Source: Marinihelvus sp036351115
Lineage (GTDB): Bacteria; Pseudomonadota; Gammaproteobacteria; Xanthomonadales; SZUA-36
Assembly: GCA_036351115.1 (NCBI GenBank)
Contig: JAZBOL010000051.1
Span: forward strand, 1 to 64,000
Direction: 5' to 3'
Length of the DNA: 64,000 bases
The position numbers and the translations under genes are program-made. Shown here in pieces: positions 1-8,510 of the stretch; the stretch's first letter is position 1; each line of letters opens with the position of its first letter. The notes beneath the pieces were generated by a model. That model worked only from the letters and a program-made list of their open reading frames with translations. It was not told the origin of the DNA and did no database searches.

Positions 1-190
1 CGAGGAAGGCGTAGACCGCAAATCCGCCGGCGACGAGCCAGCGCAGGCCGAAACCGTTACCGAGCGCCAGCGCCACCAGGGCCTCGACCAGGATCCCCAG
101 CCCAAAACCACAAACGCCACCAATCACCCCGGCAATCAGCCGATCCCCCAGCGCGGCCGTCTCCCGATCATCCTTAAGCCCAAAGGTCAC
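1..190 (-). CDS. Small membrane protein, 3' part outside the window
   Basis: The first 63 residues of a minus-strand gene that runs off the left edge. The start is a GTG with a GGGAG Shine-Dalgarno 7 bases upstream. After a short charged N-terminus (LKDDRETAALGDRL) comes a Gly/Val-rich hydrophobic stretch of about 25 residues, a GNGFGLRW turn and the start of a second hydrophobic segment, so at least two membrane helices are expected. I recognise no family. It lies downstream of, and on the same strand as, the small coiled-coil membrane protein at 313-543, about 120 bases away, so co-transcription is possible. Confidence 0.5.
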   Translation of the reverse strand, partial: MTFGLKDDRETAALGDRLIAGVIGGVCGFGLGILVEALVALALGNGFGLRWLVAGGFAVYAFL

Positions 191-312
191 GATTCGTCTC
201 CCGTAGCATCACCCAGGCAGCCCCCGCCAGCGACCGAAGCCGTTCTCCGGATATCGTGATGTTGAATGTGGGGTGTTGACACCTTCCGCTCAGGACCCGC
301 GGGTGAAAGGCT

Positions 313-543
313 TCAGGAAGCCTTATCCAGGTAGTCGAATTCGCGCTTGAGGTTCGAAGAACGGTCCGTGACGATGCGCTCGAGCGTTTCCACGCGTTCG
401 CGGAGGTCGCTGTCGAGCTTGTCGATCTTCGCTTCCAGTTCGGCGAGTTTGTCATCGTCCGCTTTGCCCGTGTGCTTGGCCCGGTAGGCTTCCAGCACGC
501 ATCCGGCAATGACGATCAAAGCGATGGCTGTCCACATTGACAT
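313..543 (-). CDS. Small single-pass membrane protein with coiled coil, PspB-like
   Basis: 76 residues. One N-terminal membrane helix (about residues 3-20, WTAIALIVIAGCVLEAY) is followed by a charged helix with heptad-like spacing (LAELEAKIDKLDSDLRERVETLERIV). This topology and the ERVETLERIV segment resemble PspB, the envelope-stress protein that binds PspC and PspA in the phage-shock response; the match is by eye. I chose the ATG at 543 because GAGGG lies 8 bases upstream; an ATG two codons earlier is too close to it. No pspA is visible in the window, so the Psp assignment is tentative. Confidence 0.6.
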   Translation of the reverse strand: MSMWTAIALIVIAGCVLEAYRAKHTGKADDDKLAELEAKIDKLDSDLRERVETLERIVTDRSSNLKREFDYLDKAS

Positions 544-812
544 GATCATGTCCCTCTTTCTTGACCTGTGATCGAAGATTAGGTGCTGAAGCCACCGGTC
601 GCCAGTGCAACAAGTCATGGGAGCCTCCCGTGGCATGGGGATGGCTGCTCCGGGAAGGGCCCCGGCTCTGGTAAGGTACCCGCACCCTTGAAAGCCCGGA
701 ACTCAGCCCCTAAACCACAGTCCGACATCGGGTCGGCCCGCGGGCTTGGGCCAGGCCGGCGTCCATGACAAACGATACGAATGACAAACGCTGAGGGAGC
801 ACCGATCCAGTC

Positions 813-1742
813 ATGATTGAAGCGATCTCCTTGTGCAAGCGCTACGGCGGTTTCACGGCCGTCGATGATTTGAGTTTCGACGTACAGCCCGGCCAGGTCC
901 TCGGGTTCCTGGGTCCCAACGGCGCGGGCAAATCCACCACCATGAAAATGCTGACCGGTTTCCTGGCGCCCACCGCCGGGACCGCACGCATCAATGGCCA
1001 CGACATTCTCGATGACTCCCTGGCAGCGCGGCGATGCCTGGGCTACCTGCCCGAGGGCGCGCCGAGTTATGGCGAGATGACGGTGCAGGAGTTCCTGAAG
1101 TTCATCGCCCGCGTCCGCCGGCTCGAGGGCAGTGCCCGGGCGCAGGCGGTGGAGAGCGCCATGGAGCGACTCAACCTCACCGAGGTGCGTCACCAGGCCA
1201 TCGAAACGCTCTCCAAGGGCTTCAAGCGTCGGGTGGGGCTGGCCCAGGCAATCCTCCATGACCCGCAGGTGCTGATCCTCGACGAGCCCACGGACGGCCT
1301 GGATCCGAACCAGAAGCACGAGGTGCGCGGCCTGATCCGGGACATGGCCCCGGACAAGATCATCGTGATCTCGACACACATCCTGGAAGAGGTCGAAGCC
1401 CTGTGTAACCGGGTTATGATCATCGCCGGCGGCCGCTTGCTGGCCGACGAGACGCCGGCTCGCCTGATCGCCCGGTCGCGCTACCACAACGCCGTGACCC
1501 TGGTGCTGGAGGAATCCGAACAGGCGGCCAGTGTCCTGAGCGAACTGCCCCAGGTCGCCCGGGCCGAGATCCGGGACGGGGCTCTTACGGTCTTCCCGGC
1601 CAGCGAGGGGCTCTTCGACGCGGTCACCGCGGCTGTGGGCCGGGAGGGCTGGCAGGTCCGGGAGCTGCGCCTGGAGAACGGCCGCATCGACGAGGTGTTT
1701 CGCCAGATTACCCGCACGGCGACGCACGGGGAGGCGGCCTGA
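813..1742 (+). CDS. ABC transporter ATPase, GldA-like
   Basis: 309-residue ATPase of an ABC exporter-type complex. Walker A GPNGAGKST is at about residues 34-42, the signature is the divergent LSKGFKRR near 133-140, and Walker B is VLILDEP near 153-159, with an ISTHIL H-loop after it. The C-terminal 85 residues are a separate domain typical of GldA/CcmA/NatA-like ATPases. It overlaps the next gene (ATG inside the TGA), and the following permease and auxiliary proteins match GldF and GldG, so the four genes from 813 to 5444 form one operon. In Bacteroidetes this set is tied to gliding motility; in gammaproteobacteria its cargo is unknown. The specific transport role is not shown by sequence. 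Confidence 0.9.
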   Translation: MIEAISLCKRYGGFTAVDDLSFDVQPGQVLGFLGPNGAGKSTTMKMLTGFLAPTAGTARINGHDILDDSLAARRCLGYLPEGAPSYGEMTVQEFLKFIARVRRLEGSARAQAVESAMERLNLTEVRHQAIETLSKGFKRRVGLAQAILHDPQVLILDEPTDGLDPNQKHEVRGLIRDMAPDKIIVISTHILEEVEALCNRVMIIAGGRLLADETPARLIARSRYHNAVTLVLEESEQAASVLSELPQVARAEIRDGALTVFPASEGLFDAVTAAVGREGWQVRELRLENGRIDEVFRQITRTATHGEAA

Positions 1743-2476
1743 TGAACGCGACCGGAACCGTCATGCGCCGGGAACTCGCCGGCTACTTCACCACCCCCGT
1801 GGCTTACGTGTTCATCGTCATCTTCCTGGTGATGACCAGCGTATTCACCTTTTACCTCGGCGGCTTCTACGAGCGGGGGATCGCCGACCTCGATCCGTTT
1901 TTCCGCTTCCACCCCTGGCTGTACCTGTTCCTGGTGCCGGCCATTTCCATGCGCCTGTGGGCGGAGGAGCGCCGCTCGGGCACCATTGAACTGCTGTTGA
2001 CGCTGCCCCTGACCCTGTCCCAGGCCGTCATCGGAAAATTTCTCGCCGCCTGGCTGTTTCTCGGGGTGTGCCTGGTCCTGACCTTCCCCATGTGGCTGAC
2101 GGTCAATTACCTGGGCGACCCGGACAACGGCGCCATCCTGGCGGCCTACCTGGGCAGCTGGTTCATGGCCGGCGGCATGCTGGCCATCGGGTCGTGCATG
2201 TCCGCGCTGACCCGCAACCAGGTGATCGCCTTCATCCTGTCCGTGGTGGTGTGCTTCCTGTTCCTGCTCAGCGGCCTGCCGCTGGTGCTCGACCTGTTCA
2301 GCGGCTGGGCGCCGCAGCTTCTCGTCGACGGGGTTGCCAGCCTGAGCTTCCTGTCGCATTTCGGCGACATCTCCCGCGGCGTGATCGACCTCCGCGACCT
2401 GGTGTATTTCGCACTGGTCATCGGTTTCTGGCTGGTGGCCAACATGATTCTGCTCGAACTGAGAAAGGGTGAATGA
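1742..2476 (+). CDS. ABC transporter permease, GldF-like (ABC-2 type)
   Basis: 244-residue integral membrane protein with about six hydrophobic segments, beginning MNATGTVMRRELAGYFTTPVAYVFI. The N-terminal MRRELxxYFxTPxxYVF pattern is characteristic of ABC-2 permeases of the GldF/NosY type, and RLWAEERRSGTIELLLTLPL is the conserved cytoplasmic loop that contacts the ATPase. It starts in the stop codon of the ATPase gene and its end overlaps the next gene by 4 bases, so the products should be made in fixed ratio. It forms the membrane channel with the ATPase at 813; the substrate is unknown. Confidence 0.88.
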   Translation: MNATGTVMRRELAGYFTTPVAYVFIVIFLVMTSVFTFYLGGFYERGIADLDPFFRFHPWLYLFLVPAISMRLWAEERRSGTIELLLTLPLTLSQAVIGKFLAAWLFLGVCLVLTFPMWLTVNYLGDPDNGAILAAYLGSWFMAGGMLAIGSCMSALTRNQVIAFILSVVVCFLFLLSGLPLVLDLFSGWAPQLLVDGVASLSFLSHFGDISRGVIDLRDLVYFALVIGFWLVANMILLELRKGE

Positions 2477-4347
2477 TGAACCGACGACGCCTCTTCTCCG
2501 CCGGAAGCCTGGTCCTCCTCGGGCTCCTGTTCATTGGTCTCGTGATCCTGTCAGGCCTGCTGTTCCAGGGCTGGCGCATCGACCTCACGGAAAACCGCCA
2601 GTACACGCTGAGTGAGGGCACCCAGGCAGTGCTTGCCGGCATGCAGGAACCGGTCACGATCTATTACTTCTTTTCCGAGGAGGCCAGCGCCGATCTGCCC
2701 CAGATCCGCAGCCACGCGCGCTGGGTGGGAGAAATGCTGGATGACATGGCGGAACGCAGCGACGGCAAGCTGACCATCCGGCGCGTCGATCCGGCGCCCT
2801 TCTCTCCCGAGGAGGACGAGGCCGCCGGCTTCGGGCTGCAGGCCGTACCCGTCGGCACGGTCGGGGACCCGCTCTACTTCGGCCTTGCCGCCAGCAACAG
2901 CCTGGACGACGTGCAGACCGTGCCCTTCCTCAACCCCGCGAAGCAGGCCTTTTTCGAGTACGACGTGGCCAAGCTCGTGGCGACCCTTTCCCACCCCGAA
3001 CCCCTGCGCGTGGGTCTGCTCAGCAGCCTGGACATGGAACCCGGCTTCGACATGAACACGCAGCAGCCGCGCCCCGCCTGGGTGATCCACGAGCAGCTGG
3101 AGCAGCTGTTCGACCTCGTGCCGGTCGATCCCGCCGCCGGAGACTTTCCCGAAGACCTCGACCTGCTGGTCGTCGTGCACCCCAAGGCGCTGGACGAGGC
3201 GACGCTGTACCGCATCGACCAGTTCGTGCTGGGTGGCGGCCGGCTGGTGGCGTTCATGGACGCGTTCGCGGAAGCCGATCTGGGGGACGATCCGGGTGAT
3301 CCCATGGCGCGTCTCAATGCCGGCAGTGCTTCGACCCTGGGACAGCTCCTGCCGGCCTGGGGGGTCAGCTTCGATCCGCTGCGGGTCATGGGTGATGCGC
3401 TCTATGCCCTGCAGGTCAACACGCAGGCCAGCGCCCGCCCCGTGCGGCACCTGGCGATCCTGTCGGTCGGGGAAGAAGGCCTCAACGGCGACGACATCGT
3501 CAGCGGCGATCTCGAGGTGGTGAACGTCTCCTCCTCGGGCTGGCTGAGCGCTGCGGAGGGTGCGACCACGACGTTCACGCCGCTGCTGTCCACGAGCGAA
3601 AACGCGGCGCCGATCGAGGCCAGCCGCCTGCGATTCCTCGCCAACCCGGCGGACCTGCAGGCCGGATTCCAGCCCACCGGCGACCGCTATGCGCTCGCGG
3701 CGCGAATCCAGGGGCCGGCCGCATCGGCCTGGGATACGCCCCCGGCGGGTTTCGACGCCGGGAGGCACCGGGCCGAAGCCGAAGGGGAGGGCATCAACGT
3801 GATCCTGTTCGGGGACACGGACCTGCTCACGGATCGCCTGTGGGTCAGCCAGCAGAGCTTCTTCGGCCAGACCGTGTCCAACGCCTTCGCCGACAACGGC
3901 ACGCTGGTGGTGAACGCGGTGGACAACCTGCTCGGCACCGATGACCTCATCTCCATCCGCGCCCGGGCCACGTCGGCGCGTCCCTTCGACCGTGTGGAGG
4001 CGCTCCGACTCGAGGCCGAGGGCCAGTACCGCGCCACGGAAGAGCGCCTGAACCAGGAGCTCGCCGAAACGGAGCGCAAGCTCGCGGAAATGCAGGCGGC
4101 CCGCGGGGGTGACAGTGAACTGGGCATTCTCAACGCCGAGCAGGCGGATGAAATCCAGCGCTTTCTCGATCGACGCACGGAGATTCGACAGGAACTGCGG
4201 GCGGTGCAGCATGAGCTTGGCAAGGACATCGCCGCCCTCGGTACGCGCCTGACCGTACTCAACGTGGTGGCGGCGCCGCTGGTCGTGATCCTGCTGGCCC
4301 TGTGGGTCGCCCATCGACGGCGGCAACGCCGGGAGGTGGCCGCATGA
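2473..4347 (+). CDS. GldG-like ABC auxiliary protein
   Basis: 624 residues. An N-terminal membrane helix (about residues 12-33) is followed by the GldG-type start of the soluble domain (RIDLTENRQYTLSEGTQAVL), a large presumably periplasmic alpha/beta domain containing VVVHPKALDEATLYRIDQFVLGGG and NVILFGDTDLL, a coiled coil around residues 505-580 and a C-terminal membrane helix (VLNVVAAPLVVILLALW) with a basic tail. This layout matches the family that pairs with GldF-type permeases. Two ATGs are adjacent (2473 and 2476); coupling to the upstream stop makes either possible. It probably couples ATP hydrolysis to a periplasmic or outer-membrane partner, which is inference. Confidence 0.85.
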   Translation: MMNRRRLFSAGSLVLLGLLFIGLVILSGLLFQGWRIDLTENRQYTLSEGTQAVLAGMQEPVTIYYFFSEEASADLPQIRSHARWVGEMLDDMAERSDGKLTIRRVDPAPFSPEEDEAAGFGLQAVPVGTVGDPLYFGLAASNSLDDVQTVPFLNPAKQAFFEYDVAKLVATLSHPEPLRVGLLSSLDMEPGFDMNTQQPRPAWVIHEQLEQLFDLVPVDPAAGDFPEDLDLLVVVHPKALDEATLYRIDQFVLGGGRLVAFMDAFAEADLGDDPGDPMARLNAGSASTLGQLLPAWGVSFDPLRVMGDALYALQVNTQASARPVRHLAILSVGEEGLNGDDIVSGDLEVVNVSSSGWLSAAEGATTTFTPLLSTSENAAPIEASRLRFLANPADLQAGFQPTGDRYALAARIQGPAASAWDTPPAGFDAGRHRAEAEGEGINVILFGDTDLLTDRLWVSQQSFFGQTVSNAFADNGTLVVNAVDNLLGTDDLISIRARATSARPFDRVEALRLEAEGQYRATEERLNQELAETERKLAEMQAARGGDSELGILNAEQADEIQRFLDRRTEIRQELRAVQHELGKDIAALGTRLTVLNVVAAPLVVILLALWVAHRRRQRREVAA

Positions 4348-5444
4348 AGCGCTCGACCCTGCATGCCCTGATCGTCGCCCTGGCCGTGGTCGTCGGTGCC
4401 ATCGCCCTGCTCGTGCCCCGCGGTACCGAGCGGCCTGCCGAGACGCAGGGACTTTCCGCCGTGCCGGGACTCGAGGAACGGGTGAATGAAGTGACGCGTC
4501 TCACCGTGACCGGCGCCGGTGAGCAGGTGCTTGCCACGCTTCGGCGGGGCGAGGCCGGCTGGACCGTCGATGAGCTTTCCGGTTATCCCGCCCGGATCGA
4601 GACCCTCCGGGAAGTGCTCGGCGGGCTCGCCCGGGCGGAGGTCATGGAGCCGAAGACCGACAACCCGGCCTACTACGACCGGCTGGGCGTGGAGCCCGTG
4701 GCGGGTGAGGACGCCGGCGGGCTGCGCCTCGACCTGGCCGCGTCCGATGACGACCAGTGGAGCGTGATCGTGGGCAACGAAGCGCCGGCCCGCGGGGGGC
4801 ACTATCTCCGCATGGCGGATGCGACCGGGAGCGTGCTGGCGCGTTTCGATGCCAACATTCCGGGGAATGCGGCCGGCTGGGCGGATACCCGGGTCGTGGA
4901 CCTCATGTCCGCGGAGGTGGCCGAAGTCCGCGTCATGCACGCCGACGGCGAAGTGATCACGGCCAGCAAGACGAGTGCGGACGAGACGGATTTCACCCTG
5001 GCGGAGCTGCCCGAAGGGCGCGAAATCAAATCCGCCTGGTCCGTGAATTCCCTGGGCAGTGCACTGTCCACCCTCGATTTCGAGGCCGTGCGGCCCGCCG
5101 ACGGGTTCGACTGGACCGGTGCCTCGGAACTTCGCACCGTTCGCTTTGACGGGCTGGTCGTGATTGCCCACCTGCTGCGAACCGAAGAGGACGGCGACTG
5201 GGTGCGACTCGAGGTCGAAACGCCCTGGCTTGAAGCATCCACTTCGGTGGAGTCCGGAGACGATGCCGGGGATGCAGCGTCCGGGGAACCCGATGTGAAC
5301 GCCGCGGCGGCCGCGGAGCTGGAGCAAACCGCCAGCGCCCTGGCCGAACGCACCCGGGGTTGGGCCTACCGGATTCCGGGCTACAAGGCCGACGCCATGG
5401 TGCCGCGTCTCGCGGATCTGCTGAGGGAGCCTGCCGGGTCATGA
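4344..5444 (+). CDS. DUF4340-family protein of the GldFG-like operon
   Basis: 366 residues with an N-terminal membrane anchor (LHALIVALAVVVGAIALLV) and a soluble region of repeated beta-rich units (LTVTGAGEQVLATLRRGEAGWTVDEL and VRVMHADGEVITASKT), as in DUF4340 proteins that follow GldG in many proteobacteria. The start at 4344 is set by GGGAGG 8 bases upstream and overlaps the end of gldG by 4 bases. It is probably a periplasmic partner of the ABC complex; biochemical function is unknown. A longer reading frame upstream to 4302 lies inside gldG and lacks a ribosome site. Confidence 0.8.
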   Translation: MKRSTLHALIVALAVVVGAIALLVPRGTERPAETQGLSAVPGLEERVNEVTRLTVTGAGEQVLATLRRGEAGWTVDELSGYPARIETLREVLGGLARAEVMEPKTDNPAYYDRLGVEPVAGEDAGGLRLDLAASDDDQWSVIVGNEAPARGGHYLRMADATGSVLARFDANIPGNAAGWADTRVVDLMSAEVAEVRVMHADGEVITASKTSADETDFTLAELPEGREIKSAWSVNSLGSALSTLDFEAVRPADGFDWTGASELRTVRFDGLVVIAHLLRTEEDGDWVRLEVETPWLEASTSVESGDDAGDAASGEPDVNAAAAAELEQTASALAERTRGWAYRIPGYKADAMVPRLADLLREPAGS

Positions 5445-5472
5445 GCGGCTTGCCGGCGCAGGGCCATCGCCC

Positions 5473-6123
5473 GTGAGCCGGCTGCGGTTCAACTGGGCCG
5501 AGGCGCGCGGGCACCTGCGTGGCCAGTGCGATCCACTGCGCGATTTTATCGACGCCTTCGGCGCCCGGCGCTACGCCGTGGGACGCGGCATGGACACCTT
5601 CCAGGCCCTGGCCCACAGCATTGCGTTCCAGCAGCTCTCCGTGAAGGCGGCCGGTACGATCCACGGGCGTTTTCGGGACCTGTTTCCCGGGCGAGCTCCC
5701 ACCCCGATGAAGACCCTGGAGCTGGGCGAAGAACCCCTGCGGTCCGCCGGCCTATCCCGGGCCAAGACCGCGTCCATCCTCGATCTGGCGGAACACTTCG
5801 TCGAAGGGCGAATTCCTTCCGGCCGGGCCCTGGGGCGGATGACCGATGACGCGGTCATCGAGCGGCTGTGCGAGGTTCGGGGTATCGGCCCCTGGACCGC
5901 ACAGATGCACCTGATTTTCCAATTGGGGCGCCCCGACGTGATGCCGGCGACGGACCTTGGCGTGCAGCGGGGCATCATGCATGTCTACCGCCTCGACGAC
6001 CTGCCCGGGGAGAAGGAATCCCTGGCCCGGACGGAGCACCTGGCGCCTTATCGCTCCGCAGCGGCGTGGTACTTCTGGCGCGCTTCGGAAAGCGCCCCGG
6101 TCAGTGCTTCGCCCAACGGCTGA
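5473..6123 (+). CDS. DNA-3-methyladenine glycosylase II, AlkA-type (HhH-GPD)
   Basis: 216 residues. A DNA glycosylase of the helix-hairpin-helix GPD superfamily that removes alkylated bases in base-excision repair. The hairpin is CEVRGIGPWTA (about 133-143), followed by the strand and loop carrying the catalytic Asp in PATDLGVQRG (Asp161). IAFQQLSVKAA near residue 50 is the conserved helix before the hairpin. No Cys cluster for an iron-sulfur centre is present, which favours AlkA over Nth/MutY. At 216 residues it lacks the N-terminal domain of E. coli AlkA and resembles the short bacterial forms. It starts with GTG 28 bases after the upstream operon. Confidence 0.88.
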   Translation: MSRLRFNWAEARGHLRGQCDPLRDFIDAFGARRYAVGRGMDTFQALAHSIAFQQLSVKAAGTIHGRFRDLFPGRAPTPMKTLELGEEPLRSAGLSRAKTASILDLAEHFVEGRIPSGRALGRMTDDAVIERLCEVRGIGPWTAQMHLIFQLGRPDVMPATDLGVQRGIMHVYRLDDLPGEKESLARTEHLAPYRSAAAWYFWRASESAPVSASPNG

Positions 6124-6146
6124 AGCGGGCAGGCCCGGGTCAGCGT

Positions 6147-8423
6147 TCAGGCCGGCTGAATCAGCGGATCGCTCGATCGGGCATCGCGGCCGGCGCGCTC
6201 TGAGGCCGGCTGGCCGTTGCGCAGCGCCGGCGCCATGAGCCGGTCCGCGCGCTCCATCTCACGGACAAAGTCCGCGAGCTCCGTCAGCACGGTCAGCACC
6301 AGGGTGGTGTTTTTCACGGGCCGCGAACCGTGGTACAGGTCTGCGACGGCCTGCCGCGTGGCTGCCTCCAGCATCGCCATCAGTTCTCCGAGCACCTCGA
6401 CCGCTTCCCGGTCGGCGGGCTTGCCCCGGTCCCAGGATTCCGCCATCAGCGCCACGGCCACACGCTGGCTGTCGAGGTAACGCTCAAGGGTTGAGGTGGT
6501 CTCCGATGTCGGACGTTCATGTGCGTTCAGGACGTGCGCTTCCACCGTGTCGACGATCGTCTGGATGCTCTGGAAGAGGTCCTGTTCACAGGCAAGGGTT
6601 TCGAGCTGGGCCAGGAAGCCCTCGTCGGCTTCCGGTCGCACCCGCTTGAGTACGCGCACGAAGACGAGCTCCTTGCGTTTCGAGCTCTCGGCGATCTCTT
6701 CGACGGACTGCCGTGCCCGTTCCAGGTGTTTGCGATCGCCGCGGGTGAGCGCGAGCAGCGCATGTTCGACGCTGCGCGCGCATTCTCCCAGCAGTTCGTT
6801 CATCTGCGTGCGTAGCAGGTCTGCTTCCGAGCCGAAGCTGGAAGCGTCTAGAGACCGGGAACGTGCCCGGCGCTGCTCCCGTTCGCCGTGGAACCGAAAG
6901 CTGCGGTACAGCGTGAAGCCGACGAGCACGAGCAGCGCGCCCAGGGCCACCGGGCCGAACACGGAGATCAGGGTGGCAAAAAAAGCGGCCATGAGGAAGG
7001 CCGCGGCCGCGGTGCCGAACCAGCCGCCGAGGACGCTGAGCACACCGGCGACGCGATAGGCGGCGCTGTCCCGGCCCCAGGCCCGGTCCGCCAGGGAGGT
7101 CCCCATGGCGACCATGAAGCTGACGAAGGTCGTGGACAGGGGCAGCTTCATGGAGGTCGCGATGGCGATCAGGATGCTCGCCACGGCGAGGTTGACCGAG
7201 GCGCGCAGCAGGTCGAAAGCCGGTGCGTCGGCAACGCGCCCGCTGTTTTCGTCCCGCGTGAATCGCCGTTCGACCTCGGTCTGCCAGGGCGGCGGGGTCA
7301 TCGCGCGCAGCAGGTGTCCGAAGGCCAGGGAAGTGCGGACCAGGAACCGGGACAGCGGGCCCGGGCGAAAGCGTTCGGCGCCCTCACCCTGGCGGGCCAG
7401 GGTGACCTCGGTCTGGGTCACCGACCGGGCCTTGGACGATACCCACAGGGTGACGGCCATCACGGCGCCCGCGGCAAGCAGCATGAAGTGGCTGCTCTGC
7501 ACCGGCTGCGTCAGCACCTCCATGGTGTAGGTCTCCGGCGACACGCCGGACGCGGACCAGGCCTTCCAGCTTTCGAAACCGGCCAGGGGCACGCCGATGA
7601 AATTCACCAGGTCGTTGCTCGCGAAGGCCATGGCCAGGGCGAAGGTGCCCGCCAGGACCACGAACGCGAGGGGATTCATGCCCAGCTGGCGCAGGACGAA
7701 GGAGGCGCCCAGCCAGAACAGGAAGCCGCCCCCCAGGATCAGCGCCTGGTGCCCCAGCACCCAGGTCTGCACGTCGCCGGTCACGAACCCCGCCCCCTTG
7801 AGTCCCTTGATGAACAGGAACCAGGAAATCGTCGTGAGGGCCACCGCGCTCCAGCCGATCCGGGCCAGCGCCGTGTGACGCGAATCCTCGAAGGTGAACA
7901 GGAATCGGGACATGAACTGGACCAGCGTCCCCACGACGAAGGCGATCACGACGGACAGCAGAATGCCCGCCACGATCGCGAGCGCATTCCTGCCGTTGAT
8001 GAATTCGAAGAAGGGTGGGGCGTCGGGCGTGTGGGTTACGTGGATGATGGCCACGGCCGTCGCCGCCCCGAGCAGTTCGAAGACGATGGACACGGTGGTC
8101 GAGGTGGGCATGCCGAAGGTGTTGAACAGGTCCAGCAGCAGCACGTCGGCGATCATCACGGCCAGGAATACGACCATCACGTCGGCAAAGGTGAACATTT
8201 CCGGGTTGAAAATGCCCTTGCGCGCCACCTCCATGATGCCGGAGGAGAACAGGGCGCCGATCAGGATGCCGGCGGTGGCCACGATCATGATGGTCCTGCG
8301 GGAGGCGACCTGGCTGCCGATGGCGGAATTCAGGAAGTTGACCGCATCGTTGCTCACACCGACGCTCAGGTCGATCAGGGCGAGGATGAACAGGGCGGCA
8401 ATGAGGAACGCGAAGAAGTCCAC
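6147..8423 (-). CDS. Large PiT-family inorganic phosphate permease with C-terminal helical domain
   Basis: 758 residues. The PiT signature appears twice, as GVSNDAVNFLNSAIGSQ near the N-terminus and as AFASNDLVNFIGVPLAG in the second half, as expected for the inverted-repeat fold. After the last membrane helices (GPVALGALLVLVGFTLY) comes a soluble helical region of about 230 residues that resembles PhoU/DUF47-type bundles by its heptad-like pattern. PiT carriers import phosphate by cation symport, but large forms may do otherwise. I use the GTG at 8423, which has GGAG 6 bases upstream; a TTG at 8438 is too close to its only purine tract. The fused C-terminal domain may do the job of the separate DUF47 protein at 10899. 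Confidence 0.85.
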   Translation of the reverse strand: MDFFAFLIAALFILALIDLSVGVSNDAVNFLNSAIGSQVASRRTIMIVATAGILIGALFSSGIMEVARKGIFNPEMFTFADVMVVFLAVMIADVLLLDLFNTFGMPTSTTVSIVFELLGAATAVAIIHVTHTPDAPPFFEFINGRNALAIVAGILLSVVIAFVVGTLVQFMSRFLFTFEDSRHTALARIGWSAVALTTISWFLFIKGLKGAGFVTGDVQTWVLGHQALILGGGFLFWLGASFVLRQLGMNPLAFVVLAGTFALAMAFASNDLVNFIGVPLAGFESWKAWSASGVSPETYTMEVLTQPVQSSHFMLLAAGAVMAVTLWVSSKARSVTQTEVTLARQGEGAERFRPGPLSRFLVRTSLAFGHLLRAMTPPPWQTEVERRFTRDENSGRVADAPAFDLLRASVNLAVASILIAIATSMKLPLSTTFVSFMVAMGTSLADRAWGRDSAAYRVAGVLSVLGGWFGTAAAAFLMAAFFATLISVFGPVALGALLVLVGFTLYRSFRFHGEREQRRARSRSLDASSFGSEADLLRTQMNELLGECARSVEHALLALTRGDRKHLERARQSVEEIAESSKRKELVFVRVLKRVRPEADEGFLAQLETLACEQDLFQSIQTIVDTVEAHVLNAHERPTSETTSTLERYLDSQRVAVALMAESWDRGKPADREAVEVLGELMAMLEAATRQAVADLYHGSRPVKNTTLVLTVLTELADFVREMERADRLMAPALRNGQPASERAGRDARSSDPLIQPA

Positions 8424-8510
8424 GGGTGTCTCCGACAAACTTCTCAGCCTAGTGTCCGCGTGTTTCCTCCCCGTGACAGCGGCCCTCCGCGTCGCAAAGG
8501 CTTCCTCGTG

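Noticed and set aside
764..790. Repeated ATGACAAACG as a regulator site
   Set aside because: Two copies 17 bases apart do not match the Pho 11-bp spacing or any site I know; probably chance.
2551..4326. Long minus-strand open frame opposite gldG
   Set aside because: Shadow frame in GC-rich DNA; low-complexity His/Gln/Arg-rich translation, no family motif, and the plus-strand gene is clearly homologous.
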